Assembly: GCF_030766725.1 (NCBI RefSeq)
Contig: NZ_JARQWR010000004.1
Location: 124,001-188,000, forward strand
Reading direction: 5' to 3'
DNA length: 64,000 nucleotides
Source: Flavobacterium aerium
Lineage (GTDB): Bacteria; Bacteroidota; Bacteroidia; Flavobacteriales; Flavobacteriaceae
The position numbers and the translations under genes are program-made. Shown here piece by piece: positions 26,986 to 36,515 of this stretch. The notes beneath the pieces are model-generated. The model did no database searches, was not told the DNA's origin, and saw only the letters and a program-made list of their open reading frames with translations. Every line of letters begins with the position of its first letter. The first letter of the stretch is position 1.

Positions 26986-28132
26986 TCTCTAACATTTTGT
27001 ACGTTTCATCTATATACTCATAAAAATCATCACTATGAGGTCTGGTTGTAGATTGATTTCCTTTCAAATGACCTAATCGAACAATAATTAATTCATCCTC
27101 AGGAATAACAATAACAAACTGTCCAAGATGTCCTCGCATATAGTATATTTTTTTGTTGTGATAATCACTCAACCACCAACCATATCCATATTCTGGAGCA
27201 GTAGGGAAACGCGGAGTAACCGATTTCTCCACAAAAGCAGAATCTAGTAATTGTTGACCATTCCATTTTCCATTTTGTTTGTATAATTTTCCAAAACGAG
27301 CAAAATCCCTAGCATTACTGGCAAAACAGCAGTATGCTTTTTCAATACCATCAGGATGATCAATTTGCCATAAGGCGTCATTTTCAGCGCCCATAGGTTG
27401 CCAGAATTTTTTAGCAACATAATCGGATAAATGTTCACCCGTTGCTTTCTCTATGACCATGGCGAGTAATTCGGTATTTCCACTAAGATATTTAAAGGCC
27501 TTTCCAGGCTCTTCAACCACTTTTAGACCCAAGATTACCTTTTTTAGATTACTATCAAAATAAGCACGTGTAGTAATTGAAAAAGGACTGTAATAAGCTT
27601 CATCCCAGTTTAATCCTGATGACATTGAGGATAAATCTCCAACCGTCATTCGGGCTGCCATTCCATCTTTATACTCAGGAAAGAAATCTGAAACAGGTTG
27701 ATTTAAACTTTTAATTTTACCTTCCATAATGGCTTTTCCCATTGCCATGGAAACAATACTTTTGGCCATTGAAAAAGAATTAGATTTGGAATCCTTTGTA
27801 TAACCATCAAAATATTGTTCATGCCAAATGCTATCATTTTTTATAATCAGGAAAGCAACCGATTTTAAATCTTTATGAATCTGTTCAAGTTTCGGAGTAG
27901 CGGGAACAGTATTGTAATTTTTATGAATAGCCCAAGGTTGCCCTACTGTGGCTTTAGGCAGTGTTCTATTATCAAATTCTTTATAATCCTCAAGGTATGC
28001 AGTGGTATGTCCTTTAAAGTAGACTGTTCGGACTGCTTTTAGGAGATAATCGATATTAAAAATGTACATTAATGCAATGACTACGGCTAAAATAATCACA
28101 AACCAGAGGAGGAATTTTTTTAAGAATTTCAT
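26969..28132 (-). CDS. Serine hydrolase of the beta-lactamase class C family
   Basis: A 387-residue membrane-anchored serine hydrolase. An N-terminal helix (about residues 6-25) holds it in the inner membrane with the catalytic domain outside. The nucleophile motif SMAK (S121, K124) and the family segment 'FSMAKSIVSMAMGKAI' are clear, as is 'YGYGWWLSDYHNKKIYYMRG' near residue 318, where the KTG-like strand ends in RGHLGQ. Such proteins are esterases, D-aminopeptidases or penicillin-binding relatives; true beta-lactamase activity should not be assumed. It overlaps the exonuclease gene and follows the methyltransferase gene by 24 bases. Confidence 0.88.
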   Translation of the reverse strand: MKFLKKFLLWFVIILAVVIALMYIFNIDYLLKAVRTVYFKGHTTAYLEDYKEFDNRTLPKATVGQPWAIHKNYNTVPATPKLEQIHKDLKSVAFLIIKNDSIWHEQYFDGYTKDSKSNSFSMAKSIVSMAMGKAIMEGKIKSLNQPVSDFFPEYKDGMAARMTVGDLSSMSSGLNWDEAYYSPFSITTRAYFDSNLKKVILGLKVVEEPGKAFKYLSGNTELLAMVIEKATGEHLSDYVAKKFWQPMGAENDALWQIDHPDGIEKAYCCFASNARDFARFGKLYKQNGKWNGQQLLDSAFVEKSVTPRFPTAPEYGYGWWLSDYHNKKIYYMRGHLGQFVIVIPEDELIIVRLGHLKGNQSTTRPHSDDFYEYIDETYKMLENDRKN

Positions 28133-28156
28133 ATAAATTCGATATTGAGTTAATGT

Positions 28157-28633
28157 TTAAAATAAAGACTGTTGTAGGGAAGGAAATTCATGTTCGAGCA
28201 ACCATTTTTTTCGCCAAAGACCACCGGCATACCCTGTTAAAGAACCATCAGATCCTATAACGCGATGGCAAGGAACAATAATCCATAAAGGATTTCTTCC
28301 ATTGGCAGAAGCAACAGCTCTAATTGCTTTTGGATCCCCTAGTTTTTTGGAAAATTCCAGATATGATAATGTTTTACCAAAAGGGATTTCAAGTAATCCA
28401 CGCCACACTTTTTGTTGGAATTCAGTTCCAGAAGGGTTCAGTTTCAAATCAAAATCATTTCTCTTTCCAGCAAAATAGTCATTGAGTTGGATAACAGCTT
28501 CTTGCAATACCAAAGGGATTTCATCAGAAAGAGGTGTTTCAGAATCATCTAACGCAGTGATTTTTGAAATACCAGATTCATCCCCTTCAATCGCTGTAAT
28601 TCCTAATGGAGTTTTGATAAAAACTGTTTGCAT
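28157..28633 (-). CDS. ogt: O6-alkylguanine-DNA alkyltransferase
   Basis: A DNA repair protein that takes the methyl group from O6-methylguanine onto its own cysteine. The active site IIVPCHRVIGSDG holds C122. The helix-turn-helix 'GLLEIPFGKTLSYLEFSKKL' and the arginine finger region 'AIRAVASANGRNP' are present. At 158 residues it lacks the Ada regulatory domain, so it is the Ogt/MGMT type. A promoter-like TATCTTTA lies just upstream. A broken partial copy of its 5' part and upstream region lies at 29214-29344, on the far side of the next gene. Confidence 0.95.
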   Translation of the reverse strand: MQTVFIKTPLGITAIEGDESGISKITALDDSETPLSDEIPLVLQEAVIQLNDYFAGKRNDFDLKLNPSGTEFQQKVWRGLLEIPFGKTLSYLEFSKKLGDPKAIRAVASANGRNPLWIIVPCHRVIGSDGSLTGYAGGLWRKKWLLEHEFPSLQQSLF

Positions 28634-28708
28634 ATTCTAAAGATACTAAAATTATTGAAAAAGATAAAATGTTATTCATCCAGAAACATTAATGATTCGA
28701 TTTGGTTT

Positions 28709-29173
28709 TTATTTTGGAAGAGATTCATTTATTCTTTTTAGAATGCGATTCTCAAATTTTTCTTTTTCGGTCTTATTTTCTGAATTATTAAAATCGTGAT
28801 TAATTTCTTTCCATTGACCTAAAGCAAGCCCTTGATTTACGCTTACAAGAGCAAATGTTGTTTTTTGTTTTTCTATAGGACGTATCCAAGTATGTAAAAT
28901 TTGATTTTCTTCAGGATAATAAAAATAGATATGATACCAATGTTCACTATTTGAAAATCGTCCATCTTTTAAACCTAGATATTCTGGCACATTGTATTTT
29001 GGATTATCTATTTTAAAATCTTCTATTGATTTGATTAAAATCGATTCAGATGCATTTATCTCATATTCTTCTGTATATGGGTAACTGCCTGGAGCAAAGT
29101 TTATTCCGAACCAAATAATTGTTGTAATGCTAATAAGTATTATGGATATAAATAACAGTTTGTATTTTTTCAT
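28709..29173 (-). CDS. Unknown membrane-anchored protein
   Basis: I do not recognise this 154-residue protein. An N-terminal hydrophobic segment ('LLFISIILISITTIIWFGI', residues 7-25) is either a signal anchor or an uncleaved signal. The rest is soluble and probably extracytoplasmic, with aromatic-rich 'NSEHWYHIYFYYPEENQIL' near residue 75. It is inserted between intact ogt and the decayed ogt copy, so it may have come with, or been part of, the duplicated block. Confidence 0.72.
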   Translation of the reverse strand: MKKYKLLFISIILISITTIIWFGINFAPGSYPYTEEYEINASESILIKSIEDFKIDNPKYNVPEYLGLKDGRFSNSEHWYHIYFYYPEENQILHTWIRPIEKQKTTFALVSVNQGLALGQWKEINHDFNNSENKTEKEKFENRILKRINESLPK

Positions 29174-29213
29174 AATTTTATTTTTTTGCTGAAATCTTAT
29201 TTTCGAAGGATTG

Positions 29214-29344
29214 ATTTTAAATCAAAATAACTTCTCTTTTCAGCAAAGTAATCATTGAGGTGCAAAGAGACTTGTTGTAATTCCTAAAGGAGTCTTAAAA
29301 ATGAAATATTTTAAATATACTAAAATTATTGAAAAAGATAAAAT
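29214..29344 (-). pseudogene. Decayed partial duplicate of ogt and its promoter region
   Basis: Two blocks match the intact ogt gene. 29214-29275 resembles its interior at about 28439-28503. 29276-29344 resembles its 5' end and upstream DNA at about 28602-28670, including 28 identical bases (29317-29344 against 28643-28670). The stretch between them in ogt is missing here, and no reading frame survives. The downstream catalytic part is absent. It is a relic of a local duplication. Confidence 0.78.
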
Positions 29345-29364
29345 AAGAACTCCGGGTTAAACAT

Positions 29365-29390
29365 AAAAAAAACCATCCGATGGATGGTTT
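29365..29390 (-). terminator. Terminator of the DUF1573 gene
   Basis: AAACCATCC and GGATGGTTT arms with a three-base loop. On the minus strand it is followed by a run of T. Confidence 0.88.
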
Positions 29391-29414
29391 CATTTAATAA
29401 AGTAGTATAAAATG

Positions 29415-29816
29415 TTATTCAATAACTTTACCCTTAATAGTAAGTACTTTAGTCTCAGTATTAGTAGTAACAGTTACTGTTTTATTGAAAGCACCTGGAG
29501 CAGCAGCATTATAAGTAGCTGTTACACTTGCAGATTCTCCTGGTTTAACTGGTGTTTTAGTGTAGTTTGTAGCTGTACATCCACAAGAAGCTTTTACATT
29601 TGTGATTAATACAGTTTGATCTGTTGTGTTTTTGAATGTGAAATCATGAGAAACTGGTGTTCCTTTTTTGATATCACCAAAATCATGAGCTTCAGCCTTC
29701 CATGTAATTCCTACAGCAGCCAACAAAGATTCAGAAATAGAATTAGTTGCAGTTGAGAATGACATTAATAAGAATGAACCTAGAACTGTTAATAAAGATA
29801 ATTTTAATGTTTTCAT
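29415..29816 (-). CDS. DUF1573 family secreted protein
   Basis: A 133-residue periplasmic or surface protein with a signal peptide (to about residue 25). The remainder is the immunoglobulin-like DUF1573 domain: 'AEAHDFGDIKKGTPVSHDF', then FKNT and the Cys motif KASCGCTATNY near residue 80, then a final beta hairpin. The function of the family is unknown; similar domains act as modules in secreted proteins. A TATATTTG box at 29879-29886 gives it its own promoter, and a terminator lies behind it. Confidence 0.9.
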   Translation of the reverse strand: MKTLKLSLLTVLGSFLLMSFSTATNSISESLLAAVGITWKAEAHDFGDIKKGTPVSHDFTFKNTTDQTVLITNVKASCGCTATNYTKTPVKPGESASVTATYNAAAPGAFNKTVTVTTNTETKVLTIKGKVIE

Positions 29817-29878
29817 AAAAATGGGATTTTTTGGTTAATTAAATGGTTTGTTGATGTGCTCACTAAAAATGAACAAGA

Positions 29879-29886
29879 CAAATATA
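29879..29886 (-). promoter_or_regulatory. -7 promoter box TATATTTG of the DUF1573 gene
   Basis: TAnnTTTG element on the minus strand, 62 bases upstream of the ATG at 29816. Confidence 0.62.
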
Positions 29887-30002
29887 TCCCGCATTTAAGA
29901 AGGAAGTTGTTAAGTAGTTTGTAAGAATTGTTAATGACTTGTTAACAGGTTGTTTCATCACAATAATTATAGTAATATCGGGCTTAAATTAAGAAGTATA
30001 CC

Positions 30003-31268
30003 TTGAGAATTAATCGATTAAATATTATCATCTTCATTGGATTGCTTGCAATTGTTGGGGTTCTCTCCATGCAATTAGTAATGCTCAACCAAGCCTATGT
30101 TTTTGAGAAAAAAGAATTTGGAGAAAAAATCCATTTTGCCTTACAAGATGTTGTTAATAAGATCAACAGAGATAATAAAACAGAATCACCAATATCAAAT
30201 CCAATTCGGAAAATTTCGGATGATTACTATATTGTTAATGTAGACAATGTTTTTGAAGCAGAAGTATTAGAGTTTTATTTGAAAAATGAATTTCAGAAAG
30301 TAAAACTCAATATTGATTTTGAATATGCGATGTACAATTGTGCTTCGGATGAAATGGTTTATGGAAACTATATTTCGGCTTCCGATGATCAAGCTAAAAA
30401 ATGCCAGAAATGCTTTTCTAAAAAAGCTGATCTAGTATATTATTTCGCCATCCGTTTCCCAGAATTAAAGTACAATTATATTAGTTCCTTACAGCAATGG
30501 TGGGCCTATACAGGGATTTTGGTTTTGGTATTGATTATTTATGTGTACTCTGTTATTTTGTTGCTAAAACAGAAAAAATACACGGAATTGCAGAATGATT
30601 TCATCAATAACATGACCCATGAATTCAAAACACCACTTACTTCCATTCTAATAGCATCCAATTATGTAGGGAAACAAGAGGAGATTTTGAAAAATCCAAA
30701 ACTGAGTCAATACAACCAGATTATTGTAGATCAAAGTAATAAACTCAATCAACATATAGAAAAAGTATTGAATATTGCCAAAAGCGATTCACATACGATG
30801 ACATTGGAAAAGAAGAAGTTCGATATGCTTGAAGCAATTGCTGCCGTTCGTGATAATATTCTATTGAAGTATAAGAATGAAGTAACGGTAAATTTAGATT
30901 GTGATAAAGACAGTTATTGGATAGAAGCAGATGAATTTCATTTCTCGAATGTGCTTTATAATCTGATTGATAATGCGATAAAATACAATGATAACTCCCC
31001 AGAAATAAATATTAAAATTAGGGAAAACGATAAATCAATATGTATTGAATGCATAGATAATGGAATAGGAGTAGAACCATCTGAAATAAGCGTTATTTTT
31101 GATAAATTCTATCGTATATCCAATGCAAAAAGAAACGAAGTAGGCGGTTTTGGATTGGGATTGTTTTATGTAAAAAAAATAGCCGACTTACACCATTGGA
31201 AAATTAGTATTAAAAATAATCAGCCAAATAAAGGGATTACAGTAACTTTAGCCATTCCAAAAAAATAA
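30003..31268 (+). CDS. Sensor histidine kinase
   Basis: A membrane sensor kinase paired with the regulator that follows three bases later. Two helices (about 7-28 and 168-188) bracket a 140-residue periplasmic domain holding cysteines (C112, C134, C137). The cytoplasmic part has the phospho-acceptor box 'NNMTHEFKTPL' (H206), N box 'NVLYNLIDNAIKYN', and ATP-lid boxes DNGIGV and GFGLGLFYVKK. The start must be the TTG at 30003: an in-frame stop lies just upstream and the next Met (residue 23) would cut the first helix. It resembles the RprX/PorY-type kinases of Bacteroidota; the signal is unknown. Confidence 0.9.
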   Translation: MRINRLNIIIFIGLLAIVGVLSMQLVMLNQAYVFEKKEFGEKIHFALQDVVNKINRDNKTESPISNPIRKISDDYYIVNVDNVFEAEVLEFYLKNEFQKVKLNIDFEYAMYNCASDEMVYGNYISASDDQAKKCQKCFSKKADLVYYFAIRFPELKYNYISSLQQWWAYTGILVLVLIIYVYSVILLLKQKKYTELQNDFINNMTHEFKTPLTSILIASNYVGKQEEILKNPKLSQYNQIIVDQSNKLNQHIEKVLNIAKSDSHTMTLEKKKFDMLEAIAAVRDNILLKYKNEVTVNLDCDKDSYWIEADEFHFSNVLYNLIDNAIKYNDNSPEINIKIRENDKSICIECIDNGIGVEPSEISVIFDKFYRISNAKRNEVGGFGLGLFYVKKIADLHHWKISIKNNQPNKGITVTLAIPKK

Positions 31269-31271
31269 ATA

Positions 31272-31961
31272 ATGATACAGAAAAGCAAAATATTTTATGT
31301 TGAAGACGATGTAACATTAGCTTTTTTAACGACGGATTATTTAGAGCAATTTTACGATATATCCCATTATTCAGATGGTCGTGTTGCTCTTGAAAATTTC
31401 CATAAAGACAATTTTGATTTATGTATTCTCGATGTAATGCTTCCAAAAAAAGATGGATTTGAAATAGCAGAAGCAATTCGAGAAGAAAATAGTGAAATTC
31501 CGATTCTTTTTCTTTCAGCAAAAACCTTGAAAGAAGACCGAATACGAGGATTACGGTTAGGAGCCGATGATTATTTGGTGAAACCCTTTAGTTTAGAAGA
31601 ATTGGTTTTAAAAATTGAAGTATTCTTAAAACGGACTAAGAAAGCCATAGTAAAACCACAAAATGATTATACAATAGGAGGATTTCATTTTTATCCCAAT
31701 GATTATTCTTTGACAAAAGAAAATATCAAAATCAACTTAACAGAGCGGGAATCAGCCTTACTAAAATTATTTTTAGACAATAAAAATAGTGTACTAAAAA
31801 GAGAAAAAATTCTCACAGCACTGTGGGGAGACGATGATTATTTTATGGGTAGAAGTTTAGATGTTTTTATATCCCGTTTGCGTAAAGTACTCAAAGAAGA
31901 AGAAAACGTACGTATTGAAAACATCCCAAGAATAGGTTTTAAACTGGTTATAGAACAATAA
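31272..31961 (+). CDS. OmpR-family response regulator
   Basis: The DNA-binding partner of the upstream kinase. The receiver domain (residues 1-120) has the acidic pair EDD, phospho-acceptor D54 in LDVMLPKKDG and the conserved K in DDYLVKPF. The winged-helix output domain (about 130-229) contains the recognition segment 'GRSLDVFISRLRKVLKEEEN'. It resembles RprY-type regulators. The gene starts three bases after the kinase stop, so the pair is one operon ending at the terminator at 31961. Confidence 0.94.
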   Translation: MIQKSKIFYVEDDVTLAFLTTDYLEQFYDISHYSDGRVALENFHKDNFDLCILDVMLPKKDGFEIAEAIREENSEIPILFLSAKTLKEDRIRGLRLGADDYLVKPFSLEELVLKIEVFLKRTKKAIVKPQNDYTIGGFHFYPNDYSLTKENIKINLTERESALLKLFLDNKNSVLKREKILTALWGDDDYFMGRSLDVFISRLRKVLKEEENVRIENIPRIGFKLVIEQ

Positions 31962-31988
31962 AAAAGGCTTCATATTGAAGCCTTTTTT
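31961..31988. terminator. Bidirectional terminator
   Basis: AAAAAGGCTTC and GAAGCCTTTTTT arms with a five-base loop, between the response regulator gene and the convergent cytochrome gene. Confidence 0.9.
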
Positions 31989-31996
31989 GTAAAGTA

Positions 31997-32428
31997 TTAT
32001 TTCAATTGACTATACATATAATCAGACAATGCCTGTAATTCTTCATCAGACATCATTTTTGTAATAGCAAAATTAGTTTTCATAATTTCATACTGCTCAG
32101 GCTTTACAATAGGCTCACCGTCTCCTTTTAGGAAAGCAGGAATATTTCCTTTTTTGTCTTTATAAATCTTTGCAATTTCGACTATACTTGGGCCGATTAC
32201 TGTTTTGTCGGTTAAATGACAAGCGACACAATTACCTTTTCCTTCAAAGATTTCTTTCCCTTTATTCGCTAATGGGAAGGCAGCATCTGTTGGAGTCGAT
32301 GTTGTTGGCTGTTCACTTTGTTCCGTAACAGTTTCGGGATATAAACTTTCCTTTTCAGGGGTTTCTTTTTTACAATTTGAAAAAAGAAACAAAAGGAATA
32401 AAGGCGAAATTTTGAAAAAAGACTTCAT
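31997..32428 (-). CDS. Cytochrome c lipoprotein
   Basis: A 143-residue mono-heme cytochrome c. The signal ends in lipobox FSNC, so the protein is a lipoprotein facing the periplasm. A short acidic/threonine linker follows, and then the heme motif CVACH near residue 73 with the distal Met ligand probably in 'TNFAITKMMSDEELQAL'. It may carry electrons to a terminal oxidase or another respiratory enzyme. It is 24 bases downstream of hemB, so it likely belongs to the end of the heme operon, whose product it needs. Confidence 0.9.
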   Translation of the reverse strand: MKSFFKISPLFLLFLFSNCKKETPEKESLYPETVTEQSEQPTTSTPTDAAFPLANKGKEIFEGKGNCVACHLTDKTVIGPSIVEIAKIYKDKKGNIPAFLKGDGEPIVKPEQYEIMKTNFAITKMMSDEELQALSDYMYSQLK

Positions 32429-32452
32429 GTTTATTATAGGGAATAATGTGTA

Positions 32453-33433
<981 letters not shown>

Positions 33434-33477
33434 TTATTAGAAACTTAATAATTCAGTTATGGAATTTTATTGTGATT

Positions 33478-34383
33478 TTAAGCGATCCAGTTGATTGGAT
33501 TTTTTAAAACGTTTATTAATTTTTCTTCAACGCTGTCTTTTTCAGGATGATGATCGTAAACCCACTGTACATGGGGAGGTAAGCTCATTAGAATACTTTC
33601 AATGCGACCATTGGTTTTTAATCCAAAAAGAGTGCCTTTGTCGTGTACAAGATTGAATTCAACGTAACGACCACGACGAATTTCTTGCCATGTTCTGTTT
33701 TCAGGAGTAAAAGAAATCTCTTTTCTCTTTTCTACAATAGGAACATAAGCCTCTAGAAAACTGTTTCCAACCTCTGTAACGAAGTTATACCAATCTTCCA
33801 TAGACATGGTTTCGGTTGCTTTACAGTGGTCAAAAAATAAACCACCTACACCACGAGCTTCTTCACGGTGTGCATTCCAGAAATATTCATCACACTGTTT
33901 TTTAAATGTGGAATAAAATTCTGGATTATGTTTGTCGCAAGCATTCTTGCAAGTTTGATGAAAATGGGTAGCATCTTCTTCAAACAAGTAATAGGGCGTT
34001 AAATCTTGTCCACCACCAAACCATTGTTGGACAATATTACCTTCTTTATCATACATTTCAAAATAACGCCAGTTTGCATGAACTGTGGGTACAAATGGAC
34101 TTTTTGGATGAATAACCAAGCTTAATCCACAAGCAAAAAAATCAACATCATCTACATTGAAGTAGCTTTGCATCGCTTTAGGAAGCTCACCATGTACAGC
34201 AGAAATATTGACGCCGCCTTTTTCAAAAACAGCTCCATTTTCGATAACACGAGTTCTTCCGCCACCACCTTCTGCACGTTCCCACAAATCCTCTTGGAAT
34301 TTTGCCTGACCGTCTGCAGCTTCTAAACCAGCTGTAATGATATCCTGAAGATTTTGAATGTATTTATAAAATTGCTCTTTCAT
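33478..34383 (-). CDS. hemF: Oxygen-dependent coproporphyrinogen III oxidase
   Basis: Converts coproporphyrinogen III to protoporphyrinogen IX using O2, which suggests an aerobic lifestyle. Family blocks are clear: 'FFACGLSLVIHPKSPFVPTV' and HANWRYFE near 120-140, 'WFGGGQDLTPYYLFEEDATH' and 'RGVGGLFFD'. The 301 residues fit the family. Its ATG overlaps the last base of the upstream unknown gene, so translation is coupled. Confidence 0.97.
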   Translation of the reverse strand: MKEQFYKYIQNLQDIITAGLEAADGQAKFQEDLWERAEGGGGRTRVIENGAVFEKGGVNISAVHGELPKAMQSYFNVDDVDFFACGLSLVIHPKSPFVPTVHANWRYFEMYDKEGNIVQQWFGGGQDLTPYYLFEEDATHFHQTCKNACDKHNPEFYSTFKKQCDEYFWNAHREEARGVGGLFFDHCKATETMSMEDWYNFVTEVGNSFLEAYVPIVEKRKEISFTPENRTWQEIRRGRYVEFNLVHDKGTLFGLKTNGRIESILMSLPPHVQWVYDHHPEKDSVEEKLINVLKNPINWIA

Positions 34384-34772
34384 TATAATTTTGCTTTTGC
34401 AGCATTGATTTTATTAAAAATGTCAAAAGAAAAGGTTTTACTCTCATCTTGGATATAGGTATAATACCCAATTGATTTCTCTAATAAAGACGTCTTTTGA
34501 TCTTGAATTTTGCCAGAAAGACCGACTAGGAAATCAGCAAAATATTCTTGATTTTTCCAGTCCAGTTGAAACGGACTTAAGTGATTGGTTAAAGCGTTTA
34601 CATCAAAATCAACCAGGTTTTGCATTGTTAAATTCAAGGCAGCCAGTTGTTTTTCGATATTTTTTCGATCCTCTTCACTCCATAAATCTGGAACAAAAAC
34701 AATAGAAATCAATGTTGCTAGAACATTATTGATCTTTTCGTTTTCTTCGTCTCTTAATCCCTTATTTAACAT
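34383..34772 (-). CDS. Unknown protein within the heme operon
   Basis: A 129-residue cytoplasmic protein that I do not recognise as a named family. It has no signal, no membrane segment and no cysteine. It is predicted mostly helical, with motifs such as '[20 protein letters not shown]' and '[20 protein letters not shown]'. Its start overlaps hemE by 11 bases and its stop overlaps the hemF start by one, the tight packing of a co-translated operon. A role in heme synthesis or in HemE/HemF function is plausible but rests on position alone. Confidence 0.8.
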   Translation of the reverse strand: MLNKGLRDEENEKINNVLATLISIVFVPDLWSEEDRKNIEKQLAALNLTMQNLVDFDVNALTNHLSPFQLDWKNQEYFADFLVGLSGKIQDQKTSLLEKSIGYYTYIQDESKTFSFDIFNKINAAKAKL

Positions 34773-35793
34773 GGTTGTATTCTTTTACAGCATCAACGAA
34801 AGCTCTGGCGTGATCTACCGGAATATTAGGTAAAATGCCATGTCCTAGATTGACAATATATTGGTCTTTTCCAAATTCATTAATCATTTGATGTACCATT
34901 TTTTTAATGGTTGCAGGAGGAGAAAGCAATCTTGATGGATCAAAGTTACCTTGTAGTGTAATGTTTCCGCCTGTTAAATAACGCGCATTACGAGGAGAAC
35001 AAGTCCAATCTATTCCTAAAGCAGAAGCTTTACTTTGTGCCATTTCATTTAAAGCAAACCAACATCCTTTTCCAAAAACAATTACAGGAGTTACAGGAGC
35101 TAGTGCTTCTACGATCTGATTCATGTAATACCAAGAGAATTCTTGATAATCAACAGGAGATAACATACCACCCCAACTATCAAAAATCTGAACCGCATTT
35201 ACTCCAGCAATTACTTTTTCTTTTAAATAAGCAATAGTTGTATCTGTGATTTTTTGTAGTAATACATGTGCAGCTTCTGGTTGTGAAAAACAGAATCCTT
35301 TTGCCATATCAAAGCTTTTTGATCCTTTTCCTTCTACAGCGTAACAAAAGATAGTCCATGGAGAACCAGCAAAACCAATTAGAGGAACTTCATCATTTAA
35401 CTCTTGTTTGGTCATTTTGATAGCCTCCATTACATAACCTAATGTTTCGTGTATGTCTGGAACGATAACACGTTCTACATCTTGAATTGTACGGATTGGA
35501 TTGGGTAACCACGGTCCTACATTTTCTTTCATTTCTACATCAATTCCCATTGCTTGTGGGATTACCAAAATATCAGAAAATAAAATAGCAGCATCAGGTT
35601 GTATAATACGAATAGGTTGTACTGTAATTTCTGTAGCCAGTTCAGGAGTTCTGCAACGTGTGAAAAAATCATATTTATCACGTAAAGCTCTAAATTCAGG
35701 TAAATATCTTCCCGCTTGACGCATCATCCATACTGGTGGTCTTTCGACAGTTTCCCCTTTTAGGGCTTTCAAAAATAAATCGTTCTTTATCAT
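34762..35793 (-). CDS. hemE: Uroporphyrinogen decarboxylase
   Basis: Removes four carboxyl groups from uroporphyrinogen III. The N-terminal signature '[20 protein letters not shown]' holds the substrate arginines, and '[20 protein letters not shown]' is the second family block. The active-site Asp lies in '[15 protein letters not shown]'. The 343 residues are normal. It follows hemD by 43 bases and overlaps the next gene. Confidence 0.98.
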   Translation of the reverse strand: MIKNDLFLKALKGETVERPPVWMMRQAGRYLPEFRALRDKYDFFTRCRTPELATEITVQPIRIIQPDAAILFSDILVIPQAMGIDVEMKENVGPWLPNPIRTIQDVERVIVPDIHETLGYVMEAIKMTKQELNDEVPLIGFAGSPWTIFCYAVEGKGSKSFDMAKGFCFSQPEAAHVLLQKITDTTIAYLKEKVIAGVNAVQIFDSWGGMLSPVDYQEFSWYYMNQIVEALAPVTPVIVFGKGCWFALNEMAQSKASALGIDWTCSPRNARYLTGGNITLQGNFDPSRLLSPPATIKKMVHQMINEFGKDQYIVNLGHGILPNIPVDHARAFVDAVKEYNHVK

Positions 35794-35836
35794 CTTTCTC
35801 TGTTAATGGATTAATTAGAAGGAGTAATCCCGGCTT

Positions 35837-36502
35837 CTAATCAACGTTTTTATTAAAATATTTTAGTGTTTGTATAATTACGTTTTCAACGGTAGGTTGA
35901 TTAGCAAGTACTATATTTTCTGTTATTCCTTCTAGTGCAGATGCAGTGGTTGTACCAATGCAGATACACATTTCATTTGTAATCTGATTTTCTTTCAAAT
36001 AACTATCAATTCCCGAGGGACTGTAAAACAGTATACCATCAAGGGACGGAGTTATTTTATGAGACGTTAAGTGTGTTTCATACACTGTTATTTCATTGAA
36101 CGTAATATTACCATTGCGTAAAGCTTCAGGTAATGTATCTCTCCGAATATTTCCTGAAAAAAAGGTAAAGGTTGAGGTTGGATATTTTTTTACAATTACA
36201 GCGGCTAATTCTGAAGCATAATCTGTAAACTCAATGACCTGAAAACCTAATCTTTCTAGTAAATCCTTTGTTTTAATGCCTACGCAAAAGCAACTTTTAT
36301 CCTTTAATGTTTCAAATCGCCCATTTTGTAAGACACTTTCCACCGCATTTTGACTGGTAAACAGCAGATAATCGTGGGTTATGTCAATTTCAAAAGGAAC
36401 GGCTGTTGTGAGGATGAAATCTGCTTCAATAACAGTAAGACCAGCATTCAGCAAAAATTGCTTCTGATTAGACTTTAGTTTTTTAGTAGATAAAATTCTC
36501 AT
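35837..36502 (-). CDS. hemD: Uroporphyrinogen-III synthase
   Basis: Closes hydroxymethylbilane into uroporphyrinogen III with inversion of ring D. HemD sequences diverge widely, so the call rests on the overall pattern: 'YLLFTSQNAVESVL' near residue 45, 'FFSGNIRRDTLPEAL' near 115, 'GILFYSPSGIDSYL' near 160 and 'CICIGTTTASALE' near 180, plus position in a hem cluster. The start at 36502 (MRILSTKKLK, 221 residues) was chosen over 36577, whose extension overlaps the potassium gene. It lies 13 bases after that gene. Confidence 0.9.
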   Translation of the reverse strand: MRILSTKKLKSNQKQFLLNAGLTVIEADFILTTAVPFEIDITHDYLLFTSQNAVESVLQNGRFETLKDKSCFCVGIKTKDLLERLGFQVIEFTDYASELAAVIVKKYPTSTFTFFSGNIRRDTLPEALRNGNITFNEITVYETHLTSHKITPSLDGILFYSPSGIDSYLKENQITNEMCICIGTTTASALEGITENIVLANQPTVENVIIQTLKYFNKNVD

Positions 36503-36515
36503 GCTTATTCTGTTC

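Noticed and set aside
26969..28132. Beta-lactamase resistance gene
   Set aside because: The fold and SxxK motif fit the broad class C serine hydrolase family, but membrane anchoring and lack of lactamase-specific motifs make an esterase or peptidase role more likely.
28703..29216. Possible mobile element causing the ogt duplication
   Set aside because: I found no terminal inverted repeats, transposase or target-site duplication around the duplicated blocks. A simple tandem duplication with decay explains them.
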